Origin: Gnetum montanum
Taxonomy: Eukaryota; Streptophyta; Gnetopsida; Gnetales; Gnetaceae
DNA length: 64,000 nt
Assembly (NCBI GenBank): GCA_015680685.1
Contig: MNCI01010846.1
Span: 1 to 64,000 of the forward strand
Reading direction: 5' to 3'
Shown here: one piece after another, positions 52,480 to 63,479 of the stretch
Layout: each line of letters opens with the position of its first letter
How positions within the stretch are numbered: position 1 is the stretch's first letter
Notes under the pieces: generated by a model
What the model was told of the DNA's origin: nothing
Database searches by the model: none
Seen by the model: the letters and a program-made list of their open reading frames with translations, nothing else
Translations under genes and position numbers: made by a program

Positions 52480-54500
52480 ATGCTTGGAACAAGACTGTGT
52501 CATGGTCCCGGTTTGTCTAGAGGATTTAGTCTAGGGTAGAGCAATGGACTTACAAATTTCTAACAAGCAAAGGAAAGGTTCTCCTTGCTTCTTCTATCCT
52601 CTCTACCATGGTTAGGTTTATTGCCTTTGTTTCTTTTTTGCCAAAGGGGGTCATTAACAAAATCAATTAGATCATTTGCCATTTCATTTGGTTGGGAGGA
52701 AAAAGGAGTCACTAGTTGCACCTTGTATGTTGGGAGAAGGTGGCATGACCTAGGATGGTGGGGGGTCTTGGGGTGCTAAATTTTGAAGATTTGATTTTAC
52801 TTGGGTACTAGGGACTTATGGACCATATCATGTATGACAACAATGATCATGTGTTGTGGGTACACATTTGTATGCGCAAGTATCAATGTTGGAATGCATA
52901 GAGTCAGGATTTGTACATTTGGTGGAACATCTGCAACTATGCTCAAAAGCTCATCTAGGTTGGGGCATTGCATGTTTTGCCACGGGAAACATTAGGCCAT
53001 AAGTACATGATGGTGGTTGGGTGGTGGGTTATTTGGAAGGGACGTCTCCCTAAGAAAATAAAATTTTTTATCTAACTTGTTTCCCAAGGCGTGCTCCTAG
53101 TCCATGTGTTGCTTTGGGAATGCAACCTCTCTATTAATGTGCTCTACTTGCTCTGCCACGTGGAGTGGGAAACGCTTCAACACTTCCTCTACCTTTGCCC
53201 TTTTATGGTTAGCATGTGGCAGGCTTTTGGACTCAATCTTCCCTAGCAACTTCATGAAAATTCCCTAGTGCCTATTGTGCTTTGGTTTCTTTGGTGTGCG
53301 TGAAACGAGCTGTTTCCACATTGCCCCTTTGCAAGCAATGCATCAAGTTGCCTCTTAGGGATGTTGATTGTGGAAGGAAGTGCGCGCTGTTGTGGAAGTG
53401 TCGATGTTCGAGCTAGATTGTGTTGTGTTTTGCAACAACTAGGTCCTATGGGTGTTGGTTGAGCATGTGGAATGGGATGACTTTCTCCCCCTCCTTGACA
53501 TCAACCTTGACCTCGTAGACGATGCTTTCTATAGATGGTGGTGAGGACCATACCATATTCTGGGGAGTGTGTATTAAGCTCACAGAGGCCACGGTGGTGG
53601 AGTACCTTGGTGTGTAGGTTGAGGGGGAGGTGGTGCTACCGATAGGGTGCGGCCTATAGGATGCCAAGGGTTTCTTTAATGGGCTGGTTTTGAAGACAAT
53701 TAGCAGCCAATTTTTGAAGTCAGTAATCCTCTTGCTTTGGTAGGAGGTGGTGGAGTTAGTGGATAAGTTTTTTGTGTAGTTTAGTAACGTTTGGAAGCTT
53801 TCAGAGGGCACATTTTACGTTTCTGAGGTGCATGCAATTGGGGAGGTGGGTGAACTTGCTGAAGTTCCTCCTTGCCTCCCTCCACTGAGGTTGGCAGGAC
53901 CTCATTTTGGTCCTTTAGGTGGTGGCCAGGCCACATGAGCCTGTTGTTGTGAAATCCCACTTCTTTAGCGTGGTTTATGAGTGGCAACGACCTACTTAGG
54001 AGGGGGTGTTCTCATCTTCTACTCTTGGTGGTGCAATAGAGCTGGGAGGGCTTCTAGGGCTTGGAGAGAGCTTAGATTGGTACGAATTGCCATAAATTAG
54101 CAACTTGGATATCACTAGCAGTTGCAACAAGTGGAGGAAGAGATTTGCAGGGACCTGGAAGCCAAGTTTGTTGCTAAGCTTTGTTGGGCCACCATTGAGA
54201 TTGAGGTAAAGGTGAGGGCCAAGCAATAGACAAGGTGGGCTGCTAACTAGCCAAAAGGGACCAAGAGGACTTGGTTTGGAAGTGGGAAGAGGAATCTGCG
54301 GGATAGAGAGAGGGCTGTGAAGGAGAAATGCCAGTAGGAGGTTAGGGAGGTGATGCTTAGAAGCATGCTTGAAGATCAACTTTGAGCACAAATCAAAGAG
54401 TACTTGCGTAGGGAGGAGGAGGAACACTTGGCGTAGGAGGAGTAGGAGGAGACATAATGAGCCCATGTGTTCCTAGAAGAGGAACAATTGAAGAGGAGCC
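52480..54500 (+). pseudogene. LINE fragment (+ strand): RT end, zinc finger RVT, C-terminal extension
   Basis: Plus strand with stops and shifts. The 52620-52790 part reads LPKGVINKINQIICHFIWLG then HLVCWEKVA and GGLGVLNFEDL, the end of a plant L1 RT. The 53080-53240 part matches the zinc finger RVT region (VEWETLQHFLYLCPF). From 53450 it has the family's C-terminal extension: LVDDAFYRWW, GLxDAKGFF, VELVDKFFV, SNVWKLSEGTFYVSEVHAI. From 54080 to 54500 a charged coiled coil runs (EEEICRDLEAKFVAKL, EYLRREEEEHLA). The J domain is missing because the sequence passes into a CA-rich microsatellite. Confidence 0.75.
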
Positions 54501-54545
54501 AGGATGTTGCCCATGAGTCCAATGCGAGATGGTGTCTACAGATGG

Positions 54546-54785
54546 CACACACACACACGCATGCGCGTGCATGCACACACACACGCACGCACATGCACAG
54601 GCACATGCACGTGGGCGCACACACACACATGGAGGCGTGTATCACAACAATGAGGAAACTATGCCCATACATAGCTTAGTCAACCAGGGCAACACACACA
54701 CACGCACACACACACGTGTCCACTTGGAGGAGTGTATCACAACAGTGAGGAAACTATGCCCATACACAACTTAGTCAATGAGGGA
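54546..54785. repeat. CA/CG-rich microsatellite with a ~95-bp tandem unit
   Basis: Alternating purine-pyrimidine runs lie at 54546-54630 and 54691-54719, with another at 54857-54900. The phrase GTGTATCACAACA(A/G)TGAGG and about 40 following bases occur twice (from about 54637 and 54733). Alternating CA/CG tracts favour Z-DNA. The open frames through it (His/Thr repeats) are not genes. Confidence 0.85.
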
Positions 54786-54900
54786 AGAGTGTATGGATTT
54801 AGCAGCCTAGAGCAGAATCTACATAACATAGAACCAAAGCTGTCTTAGTTTTGGTACACACACATTCAACACACACACACACGTGTGCACACACACACAC

Positions 54901-55849
54901 AAACAGTCACAATCAATCATACCATCAACCATTGTTCACATGTTAGGAATAACATATTTGTATTAAAGCACCGAAACACCAAACAGTATGAGATTGACAG
55001 CCATTGTTCAAATTTAATTACAAGCATAACATAGACATACTTAATTGCAGACATGCACAAAGAATACCACACCTCCCCACATAACTAAATTTTCCCTGAA
55101 TGAACAACACAAAGTCAACACAGCTTCTGCAATTTGCAAGTTTTTACCCTATTTCCTTGGTTCACAAAGCACAAGGTTCACAAAAAAATCAATCAGACTC
55201 CAACCATGTCAATCATCTACTTGTCCCACTAACCCACATGCATGAAAATATACATTGAACGAAGCTTTTTTTTTTTTTTAAACTATAGGGGAAGGGTAAG
55301 AGAAACCCATAAAGTAAAATTGAAGAACACAAGAAGCAAAGGAACTACTGAAAGATTGAGTCACAGTCAAAGCTCTGTTTTGATTTTGTCAACTCTTGAA
55401 TCCTAGATTCCTGGAGAACAATCTAGAATTCAACTTTGTATGCAATCCTAGCTACAAAGTTTCCACAAAAATAGTAATGATGGTGAATTGTTTTCACAAG
55501 AAGGCATAGATGAAAGAAAGGAGCAAAATGAATTTGATACTTGCGTTATGTTTCTTTTTCTATCAAACAATTGAAAAGATGGGTGAGTAGGTGAGTGTAG
55601 TGGCGGCAGGAGCAGTTGGGGCCGATGCAATGGGGACAAGTGTAGTGGGAGTTGGTGTGGAGAGCAATGGGTGTGGAGGAGGCAGCCACTATGGGGGAAG
55701 GAAGAGTGGCGATGAGAGTCTTGGCTGTGGAGGGGGGTGGTAAGGCAACGGAGTGGAGATTGTGGATGACATTGGTGTAGGTTTTGTGTGCAAGGGGAGC
55801 TATTTAGGGGTAACCAAGTGCACTATTTTGGGCACTGGACTAAACCAGG
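54901..55849. other. Intron 5 sequence with a possible LINE tail
   Basis: A T run at 55266-55279 is followed by AGGGGAAGGGTAAGAGAAACCC. This resembles the region next to the poly(A) of the LINE at 25599 (GGGGAGAGAAACCCCC), so another minus-strand LINE end is possible. A G-rich, TGG-repeating stretch (about 55590-55760) has no recognised product. Confidence 0.35.
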
Positions 55850-57190
55850 GACCAATTGATGGCTAGGTAGGGTAGGCTATAGGTGCAAGGATGCCTGGTC
55901 TAGGGAGGAGTGGATGAGGTCTGTTTCCCTAGGGAGGGACTAAGGCTCAAGATAAATGTGCTTGCCCTAGAGGGAGTACACATGATGAGATGCAGCCTCA
56001 TTGGGAGGTTCATCTTTGTGGGAGCTAGGCCAAGGATGGAGGTTGTGAGGTGTTGGGCTATTTTGTCTCACTTTGTCCATGGCTCACTTTGTTTGTATGG
56101 ACATCAGAGTAAAAAGTCATATTTGTCACAATCTAGGAATTTCACAAGGATCCTAGCACAATACCTACCTAGGGATCACCATCTTTGATTGGCACCACAA
56201 AGCTATTTGGATTCACCTCATCCAATAGCTAAAAACTAGAGTTTAGTATTGGACTTCTTGTTTTCTAACAAGGAAAGGGAGAATGATCCTTGCTGTGGTG
56301 GTGTTGTTGGCAATCGAGCGGTACACTGCCTTAGTGGCTACCCCCCCAAAAGGGGTTATGGATTGCATAGACCAAATCATTTGAAATTTTATTAGGTTGG
56401 GAGGAAAAGGGGGTGACCATATGCACTTGGTTTGTTGGAAGGTGGCAAGAACAACAAATGTTGGTGGGTTGGGCATGACTAGCTTTCATGACGTAGTCAT
56501 AATGGGCTACCAAGGCTTTGTCAATTGGGTATTAAATGCGGAGATTACGAGGCATTGGGTAAAGATCCTACGCCAGAAGTACATGCTCTAGCACACGAGC
56601 CTCCAGGACCCCAATATATGGTGCAGCATTTGTGCTGTTGCCCAACAATTACAGCAGATGGGACTTTTGGGTGCTATTGCCAATTATAGCAGATGGGACT
56701 GTTGGGTGCCCAACTGCACGATTTACTGCACATGACATTCCGTGCAATCCCAAGTTGGTAGTAGATCTGGCGCGGCTGCTTGCCTGAGAAAATAAAATGC
56801 TTCCTTTGGTTAATCGTGCACGACACATTGCTAGTACGGACCTTGCTCCATGCTAAGGGACTCTAGATTGCTGCCATGTGTCTACTGCGTAATACGATTG
56901 ATGAGACGGTGCAACATTTTGTCTACTAGTGTCACTTCACACAAGTGACTTGGGCAGCCTTGGTGGTTGTGCCATTGTTGCGGGGGGATTCTCTAGCTGG
57001 TGCAATCCTTTGGGTGATATGGAGGGCAAAGAATGCATACGTATTTCAAAATGCACCTTTGCCATCAGCAATCTCCATTTTCCATAGTGCGCAGTGGCTT
57101 TGGCAGGAGGCAACGATAGACATGGGATGCACTCCAACTTTTGAGCCAAACTGCCAATGGTTCCAGAGCAACCAACAATTATAGGCATTG
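55850..57190 (+). pseudogene. Second LINE fragment (+ strand): RT end and tail
   Basis: The 56250-56590 part reads a gRMILA-type opening, HLVCWKVARTTNVGGLGMTS and VNWVLNAEITRHWVKILRQK, matching the RT end of plant L1. The 56930-57180 part (VTWAALVVVPLLRG, AILWVIWRAKNAYVFQN) is the usual zinc finger RVT-to-tail stretch. A 39-bp tandem repeat (GCAGATGGGACTTTTGGGTG and its next copy, about 56651-56735) interrupts it. An upstream piece (55910-56188, SLIGRFIFVGARPRMEVVR) may be an ORF1 remnant. Confidence 0.6.
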
Positions 57191-57740
57191 CAAAGATAAA
57201 ATATATTTACTTTACTTGTTCTGTGGCACTCCATTTTGCCTCCCAACTTTACTGTTCCTCAACTTTAGCCTTTTCTACTGCTTCCTTTGCCACGTGCAAC
57301 ACTGCAGCCGAGGTATCATTGCTCACTAGGGAACCAAAACCCATAGGGTCCTCTGTGAATTTCACCACCATGCCCAAAGCAAGGTAAGTTGATCCCCTCC
57401 ACAGTGTCTGTCGATGCGAGTACACCACTTGACTTGGTGTGGTAAGCCCAATTGGCGTAACCAGAGGTGGCAGCCCATGTGGTTGCCCCAGTGATGCAAC
57501 CCTCCAAATATCTGGGATTAACCCCAGATGCCAGCCAGGTTGCTGTTTGCATAGCATTTCCAGAAAAAATTTTGGGAGGTTTACCCGCCTCTCAAAGTGC
57601 ATGCACTTTAAGAATGCAAAATGTGCATTTTGAAGTTTGGAGGCATTCCCAGACTAGACAAAATATTTGTCCACCAGCTCAGCCGCCTTATTTGTTTTTG
57701 TATTTTTTATTTTCATCAAGAAATATGCTCATGCAGATAT
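57191..57740 (-). pseudogene. LINE C-terminal extension fragment (- strand)
   Basis: Reads AAELVDKYFV, SGNASKLQNAHFAFLKCMHF, ERRVNLPKFFLEMLCKQQPG and later AVLHVAKEAVEKAKVEEQ. It lines up with the extension of the long LINE at 59600-60010 (PVDRFFVQFGNASKLQ, RRVNLPRFFLEILRQQRTG, VAKEAVAKARA). It stops before the coiled coil and J domain, and it abuts the plus-strand LINE fragment tail to tail. Confidence 0.8.
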
Positions 57741-58487
57741 AAATATTAGAAAACTGTGAGGTACAATGTCAAGATCTCCTCGATGTTAGATGTAACAAAA
57801 TGCAACTTGTTCATTAATAGTAGTTAGAACATTGACCAATGTTAAAACTTTGACTTTTAGTGCAGGGAGCACTACCAACACCTAGGTATCACTTCACAAA
57901 AAGAGTTCAGATTGACATTCTTGTAGAGCTTTGCTGTAGGTGCTTTGGGAGAAAAAAACACAAAGAAAACCATACCACTAAGCTAACACGTCATTTTTGA
58001 ACATAACAATGTTAGAATAGCATCCCATTGGGATTGAACCTTTGACTTGCAAATCATAAGCAACATGTCCTTTTTGTATGAGAACAGTTGGTTTCTATTA
58101 CATACCCATTATGTTCTTTAGCTTGAACAAATAATGGAGTTCCTACCTTTTGACATAGTAGATTTAACATTTCTACTGTTTGACTACTAATAAAAGAATA
58201 ACTGAGTACATTCTTGAACAAAGAGACTAATAGGCTGATCATAAAGCTATAGGACAATTGATTTTAGAATATATAATAATGAGTTGAAGGAACTTAATTC
58301 TTCAATAGAAAACTTTATGTATGAATTGGCTATTAAGATAGATGCTGAAGATTTCAATGTTCTGATGCAATAGTTTTACATAAAAATTTGAATTCATAAT
58401 AATGATGACAAGCATTAGTCAATGTCGATGGTTGAAATTATCAACCAGGACCGAGCAAAAAAAAAGTTTGGAGTCAGAGATTCTGCA
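57741..58487. other. Intron 5 sequence with tRNA-box-like phrases
   Basis: AT-rich. On the minus strand TTAGCTTAGTGGTATGG (box A type, near 57970) and GGTTCAATCCCAATGGG (box B type, near 58035) occur, but in the order B then A. They would be parts of two SINE-like copies. Otherwise nothing seen. Confidence 0.4.
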
Positions 58488-58489
58488 TA

Positions 58490-58517
58490 GATATATATAT
58501 ATATATATATATATATA
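58490..58517. repeat. (AT)n microsatellite
   Basis: Fourteen consecutive AT units, directly readable. Confidence 0.95.
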
Positions 58518-59019
58518 AATTATGCAAATTTGAATTGTCACTGGTTTAAAATGGTTAACTATAGAGTTGATTTTCAAGCAGCCACATCTCCATGGTAAGA
58601 AGAGTCATGCTATTTTTTTTTTTGAGTTAATGTTTGGGAAATGTATTACTGGAAAAGCAAACTATACAGAAAATTTACGGAAGTGGGCAAAGAAGATCAT
58701 GTCTCGTGTGGGGAGGAAAGAAAACCTCTCCCCACTATCACACAAAAACCCAAAGAAAAAAACGAGTCTGGTCAGGCCTGGACCTCCCCCACAGAAGTAT
58801 CACACACAAAAGATAACCCTTCCTGTTCAACTCGAAACCAAAATTGGGGGTCTAAAGATCATCCCTTCCCCCCACCCATCCCCCCCCCTCCGGTACAAAC
58901 TCATCCAGCAATAGAGCTTCTTTGAAAAGAGAATAAAAAACAAGAAACCAACACTAAATAGAACAAAACAAAAATTGAAGAAGAAGAAAGGCTTAACCAA
59001 AGCCATTATAGACGCTTAG

Positions 59020-59290
59020 GTAGAGTATGATATTCATAGTTCAGCAACTCCAGAGCATGCAAAATGTCTAGTGTATTTTTGTGCAGCTTGGAGTCCATAA
59101 AATTGGCTGCTTGTTGGAACTTCTTAAGTGTAGCCTCTTTTTGAGCTCTCTCCTTAGTTGAACTACATCCGTTAGGATGGTACTTTCTAGAAGTGCAATG
59201 AATGTGTCACCTAAGAGCAGCCCATGTGGTTTCACAATTGATATCCAAAATCACATATGGGCATTGGCCCTCGTGTAACCACTTCTAAAA
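59020..59290 (-). pseudogene. LINE ORF2 C-terminal J-like (DnaJ-type) domain
   Basis: Reads CPYVILDINCETTWAALR, a stop, then HIHCTSRKYHPNG and KEATLKKFQQAANFMDS. This has the J-domain plan: YxxLxI start, helix II, the HPD loop, and helix III with a central Phe. The loop is HPN here (Asp to Asn, one base), but HPD is intact in the copy at 25599-26591. J domains stimulate Hsp70 ATPase. About 30 residues follow before the stop. The assignment is by pattern only; a profile search was not possible. Confidence 0.65.
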
Positions 59291-59900
59291 ATTCTGCTTG
59301 TGTGCTTGATCAAGTTGGTGTTTACAAAGCACCTCCTCAGCTCGTTCCCTTTCTTGCTGAGCCTGTTCCATTTGTTCCCTCTCCTTGTGGTCAAGCTCCT
59401 CTTGTTGTAGCTTTGCCTGGATTTGGTCGTGAAGCTCATTGACCATCCTTGCCTGAGAGCTTTTTGCTTTCAGGGCCTATTGCCTCATTAGCTCTAGCTC
59501 TCGCTCCTAGAACTATGCCTCCATTTCGGCCTGAGCTTGTTGAAGGGCCTCCTCCCACCTTGCTTCCCAAGCATGTCAGTCTTTTGCCCTGGCCTTGGCC
59601 ACTGCCTCCTTTGCCACGCTAGCAAGCTCAGTCGCAATCTCCACGTCCCCACCCGAACTTGGTCCCTTTGGATCTGCTGGCCTCGACACTGCCATGGTTG
59701 AAGCTGGACCCACCAACCCCCTTTGTGTTGTTCTCTTCCTTGAGTACACCACCAAAGCTTTAGCAGTCTCCCCCAACTAGGAGGGCCCAAGAATAAGCCT
59801 TTCCAGTTGCTCGACAACCGCACCTCTCCAAAGGGTTGGGATACGCCCAAAATGCTGCCCCGTCCTTTGTTGCCGCAAGATTTCAAGAAAAAATCGTGGT
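59290..59900 (-). pseudogene. LINE ORF2 coiled-coil segment
   Basis: Reads VAKEAVAKARA, WEARWEEALQQAQAEMEA, RMVNELHDQIQAKLQQEEL and EREQMEQAQQERERAEE. It is rich in Gln, Glu, Arg and Ala with heptad-like spacing and lies directly before the J-like domain. The same order is seen in the 25599-26591 copy (REVENIASKATLEEELHREL, then VLRQQLD). A coiled coil could serve for dimerisation. Confidence 0.75.
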
Positions 59901-60545
59901 AGGTTGACCCTACGCTTGAGATACATGCACTTCAAAAATGTGAAGTATGTGCTTTGCAACTTGGAGGCGTTTCCAAACTGGACGAAGAATCTATCAACCG
60001 GTTCAGCCGCAAGTCTCCAGATTAGCGACAAGGTAGATTTGGGCACCTGCCCACTTTTCGTACATGGCACCACCCGAAGAAAAAATAGTTTAGCATCCTA
60101 CAGCCCCCTAGTGGTAGGCAAAATAATTTCTCCTGCAGCTAGGGTCCCTAGATAAAAGGCCAACGGTGTCTCTGTCATTGTGATCTCTATTCCCCTGAAT
60201 TTTGTTTTGTTGGCTCTCCAATTCGAGAAGAACGCATCATTAGGAAGCGCCGGATTGCCCTCCAGTTGCGGTAACAACTTTGCCCACCCGCATCTTTCCA
60301 CTAATCCCTAGAGCTCGTTGTTTGCGCAAAATGCCGTTCCAGCTGGTTCAAACATCAACGTCAACCCCCTAGCCAAAACAATCTCCCTTCAAGCTCTCTG
60401 TGCTTTGAAGACAACCTACATGGGGTCGGGAATGTGTTGTTGCCAGAAAATCTTGTGGTTTCATTTTTTCCATGCCTCCCATAAAAGTAGCATAGCTTTT
60501 GAGTCCCCCATCAAAGGTGCCGACGCATGCCACTGCGCAGTGTGC
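59900..60545 (-). pseudogene. LINE ORF2 conserved extension after the zinc finger
   Basis: Reads GWAKLLPQLEGNPALPNDAF, TMTETPLAFYLGTLAAGEII, PVDRFFVQFGNASKLQSTYF and RRVNLPRFFLEILRQQRTG. No domain known to me. Its match in three other copies here, on both strands, shows it was under protein-level constraint when the family was active. Confidence 0.75.
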
Positions 60546-62400
60546 CACATGTCCTTCATGTAGGAGCATTGAAAAATGAAGTGAAGTACGGTCTCAGGCC
60601 CATCATTACACAGCGGACAGTTATCAGCGATGTGTAAGCTGCATCATCATAATAATGCCTACACGGGCAAGGCATTACTTTCGATGAGCTAGAGGAACAC
60701 CTTGATCTTCTCTAGCAGTCTCCCTTGCCAAACCTGCTACCATCCAACCATTGACGGATAAATTGATCGGATGAGTTGGCGTGGTGTATCCCCCATCAAG
60801 TCCTATGCCATCATGTACTACACATGCATGCAAAGTGTCTTCTAAAGGCTTGAGTCGTGTGGCCTCATCTACCACCTATCATATTTATTTCCCATAATGC
60901 GAATCCACTGAGCAATCCCATCCCCCAGCTACACCAGCTGTAACAGTAGTCACTGTCATCCCATAAGCAATTCATCTTTGAATTTAAAAAATGCCAAGTC
61001 CTCCCACATCTTGAGGGTAGGCAATCCTATCCCATCCAACCAAGTGCAATTTACTCTACCCCTTGACCACACAAAACTTCAAATTAGTTGATTGACTTTC
61101 TGAATCACGGTCACGGGGNACAATAGCGACAAAATGTGCCATTGTCGAAAGCACACTCGAAGCCAACACTAGTCTCGCCTTCCTAGAGAGGAAATGGTTA
61201 ACCCAAGGGCCCACCCGACCCTCAAGCTTTTGAAGTAGAGCATTCTAAGAAGCTCATCATCCCCAGTGGAATAACGAGATCCCAAGATATGAATCGCGAG
61301 GAGAACCTAAGAGAATCCATGGGATTTGTGAAATCTGACCACTCACTCTTGGGTCCACATTAAGAAATGGGCTGAGGATTTCTATCGATTAATCACCAGA
61401 CCTACCTCCCCCACCATGTGTGTAGGTGCTTGATTAATTTTCTATGCTTGGGGCACCCTAGTGTGGTTGAGAAGCATTTGTGTCATCTATGTAGTGCTCA
61501 ACAAGGCACTCCATCCCTGCAATCTCCAACCCTTGCACCCATGTGACTTTGCAATAATATTTTAAGAGGTCCATTGCGATAATAAAAAGCAACGGCGATA
61601 GAGGGTCCCCCTACCTTAACCCCCGATTAGGGGAAGAGAACTCCCACAACTTACCCCTCACATCAAAGGAGAAAGCCACCAACTCTTACATTTGAATGCA
61701 CAAATTAATGAAGGTTGGGTCAAAACCTTTCTGCATCATAATATTAGTGAGCACCTCGTAGCTAACAGTATCATATGCCTTTGTAATGTCCAGCTTTAGG
61801 CATAATCCAGGGAATTTTGTAATGTGTAGTGTGCAGGATTTCTTGCATGAGCATCACCTAGTTTGAGGGGAACTAGTCTACGAACAATCATCTTAGAGAA
61901 AAGTTTGATAACACTTTGTAGACCCCAATAGGTTTGAAATGAGCAAGGGAGAAAGTGTCAGCCTGCTTGCGGATGCAAACAATTTTAGAGCAATTAATTT
62001 CTTTGCACACCTGGCATCTAGCAAGCATTAGGTTGAAAGCATCAAGGAGATTGGGCCCAACAATATCAATATATTCTCTAAAGAATTCAACCTTCCAACC
62101 ATCCGGTCCTCACACTTTACCTCCCTTCATGGACCCAATAGCCACCTTTAACTCTTGCATTGTAAACGAAAGGAGTAGCCGGGCATTGTCCCCTTCAACC
62201 ACCACCCACGGAACCTCAACAGAAAGCGGCAACGTACTTTGTTTCGCCCAAATCCTACCCCAATATTCTCCCAACAGCTGAGCTATCATTTTAGGAGTAT
62301 CCACAGGAGAACCATCTACCATCATGCTAAGGGTGCTTTTGTTCAACCCTCTAGATTTAGCAGCTGCAAAAAAGAATCTCATTTGCCGGTCACATTCCCT
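60546..62400 (-). pseudogene. LINE ORF2 reverse transcriptase and zinc finger RVT
   Basis: From high to low: MRFFFAAAKSRGLNK (endonuclease-RT linker), GPDGWKVEFFREY (motif 1), RGLRxGDPLSPLLFIIAMDL (near 61620), HYIDDTNAS (catalytic box as YIDD, about 61470), FVWSRGRVNCTWL and a CPLCNDGPETVLHFIFQC zinc finger (60570-60625). The order and motifs are those of plant L1. An N at 61119 and several stops interrupt it. Confidence 0.88.
61119..61119. other. Single-N assembly gap or ambiguous base
   Basis: One of three Ns in the window (16607, 17081, 61119). This one interrupts a stretch of LINE RT that otherwise reads through, so it is probably an ambiguous base rather than a misjoin. Confidence 0.6.
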
Positions 62401-62599
62401 TAGTCATCTGATTTGCGACCTCTGCTACCAATAGGTTTCCTCCTCCAAATCCAACACTTGTAGTTGCTTCAAGATCCTAGCTTCTTCATCTTGCAGGTCC
62501 TCACTTGACTCTTGCCTAGCCTGAACCATTTTCAGCTAGGACTGGAGATCCCTTTGGCCAAAATGAAATGAGAATTTGTCATGCACAGCTTGTGATTGG

Positions 62600-63432
62600 A
62601 TAGCCCATTTCAACCAAAGTAGGCCATCCCGCAGAAAATTCCAAGGGTCTCCTCAGCCCCTCCGATATTCCCCCTAGATTTTTTCCACCAAGGGACATAA
62701 CCATGGCTTGAGTAGCCATGAAACCTCAAATCTGAAAGACCGAGGAAATTGACGTTGGGTGACCCCAAGGTAGCAGAGGGTTGACCGGTGATTGGAAGCC
62801 TGCCTTTCCTTACCTGACACTTGCACATCGAACTGTAGCAGAAGATTAGAACCAATCCAAACATGATCAATCCTGGAAAGAATCCATTCGGTGCTCCTAT
62901 GCTTGTTACTCCATGTGAATTGACAATCCGCAATATCCAGGTCAACCAGAGAATGCAATAGCAAAAAATTCTGAAATTCCTAGGCCCTTGGAGGAATGGT
63001 GTAGTCTATTCTCGACTTTTCCTAGGGGTAAAGCCGTTGGTTGAAATCACCCACAATAAGCTAGGCCCGCTGATTTGGAATCAGTGTCACCACCCTCTCC
63101 AGCTCCTACAACCGAAGATCCCAAGCTTGGGCCCCATAGAAATTTGTCAACCAAAGACCCTTTGAGGGCACGAAAATAGTAATGCTCCATTGCGAGGAAT
63201 TGACCAATGAAATCTCAAGTTTGGCCAAAATGGCCAGACCCCCCACATGTCCTTGACACGGCCTCAGGTGCTGATTCCAACCCATCCATTGCAGGTGGAA
63301 TGTCTCTAAAACTTGCAGCTTAGTTTCCCGCAGGTAAACAATATCACACTCATCACTTTGCACAATCTCTCTTAGGTTATTTCTTTTGTAGGGTGTACCT
63401 TGTCCCCTATAGTTCCATGAGAGGATCTTCAT
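62600..63432 (-). pseudogene. LINE ORF2 AP-type endonuclease
   Basis: Starts MKILSWNYRGQG (ATG at 63430-63432), then CDIVYLRETKLQ, where the catalytic Glu is kept in RETK, GGLAILAK and WLTNFYG. After a frameshift it reads ADCQFTWSNKHRSTEWILSR, then IDHVWIGSN and NHRSTL, corresponding to the LxRxDxxL and SDHxP regions; the final SDH is NHR. In L1 elements this enzyme nicks the target DNA to prime reverse transcription. Confidence 0.88.
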
Positions 63433-63479
63433 GTGTGACTGGTGGACCATCTCTGGTAGACCTTTTTCAAGGTCTGTTG

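Noticed and set aside
54467-54774. His/Thr-repeat open frames
   Set aside because: They are translations of the CA microsatellite in various frames.
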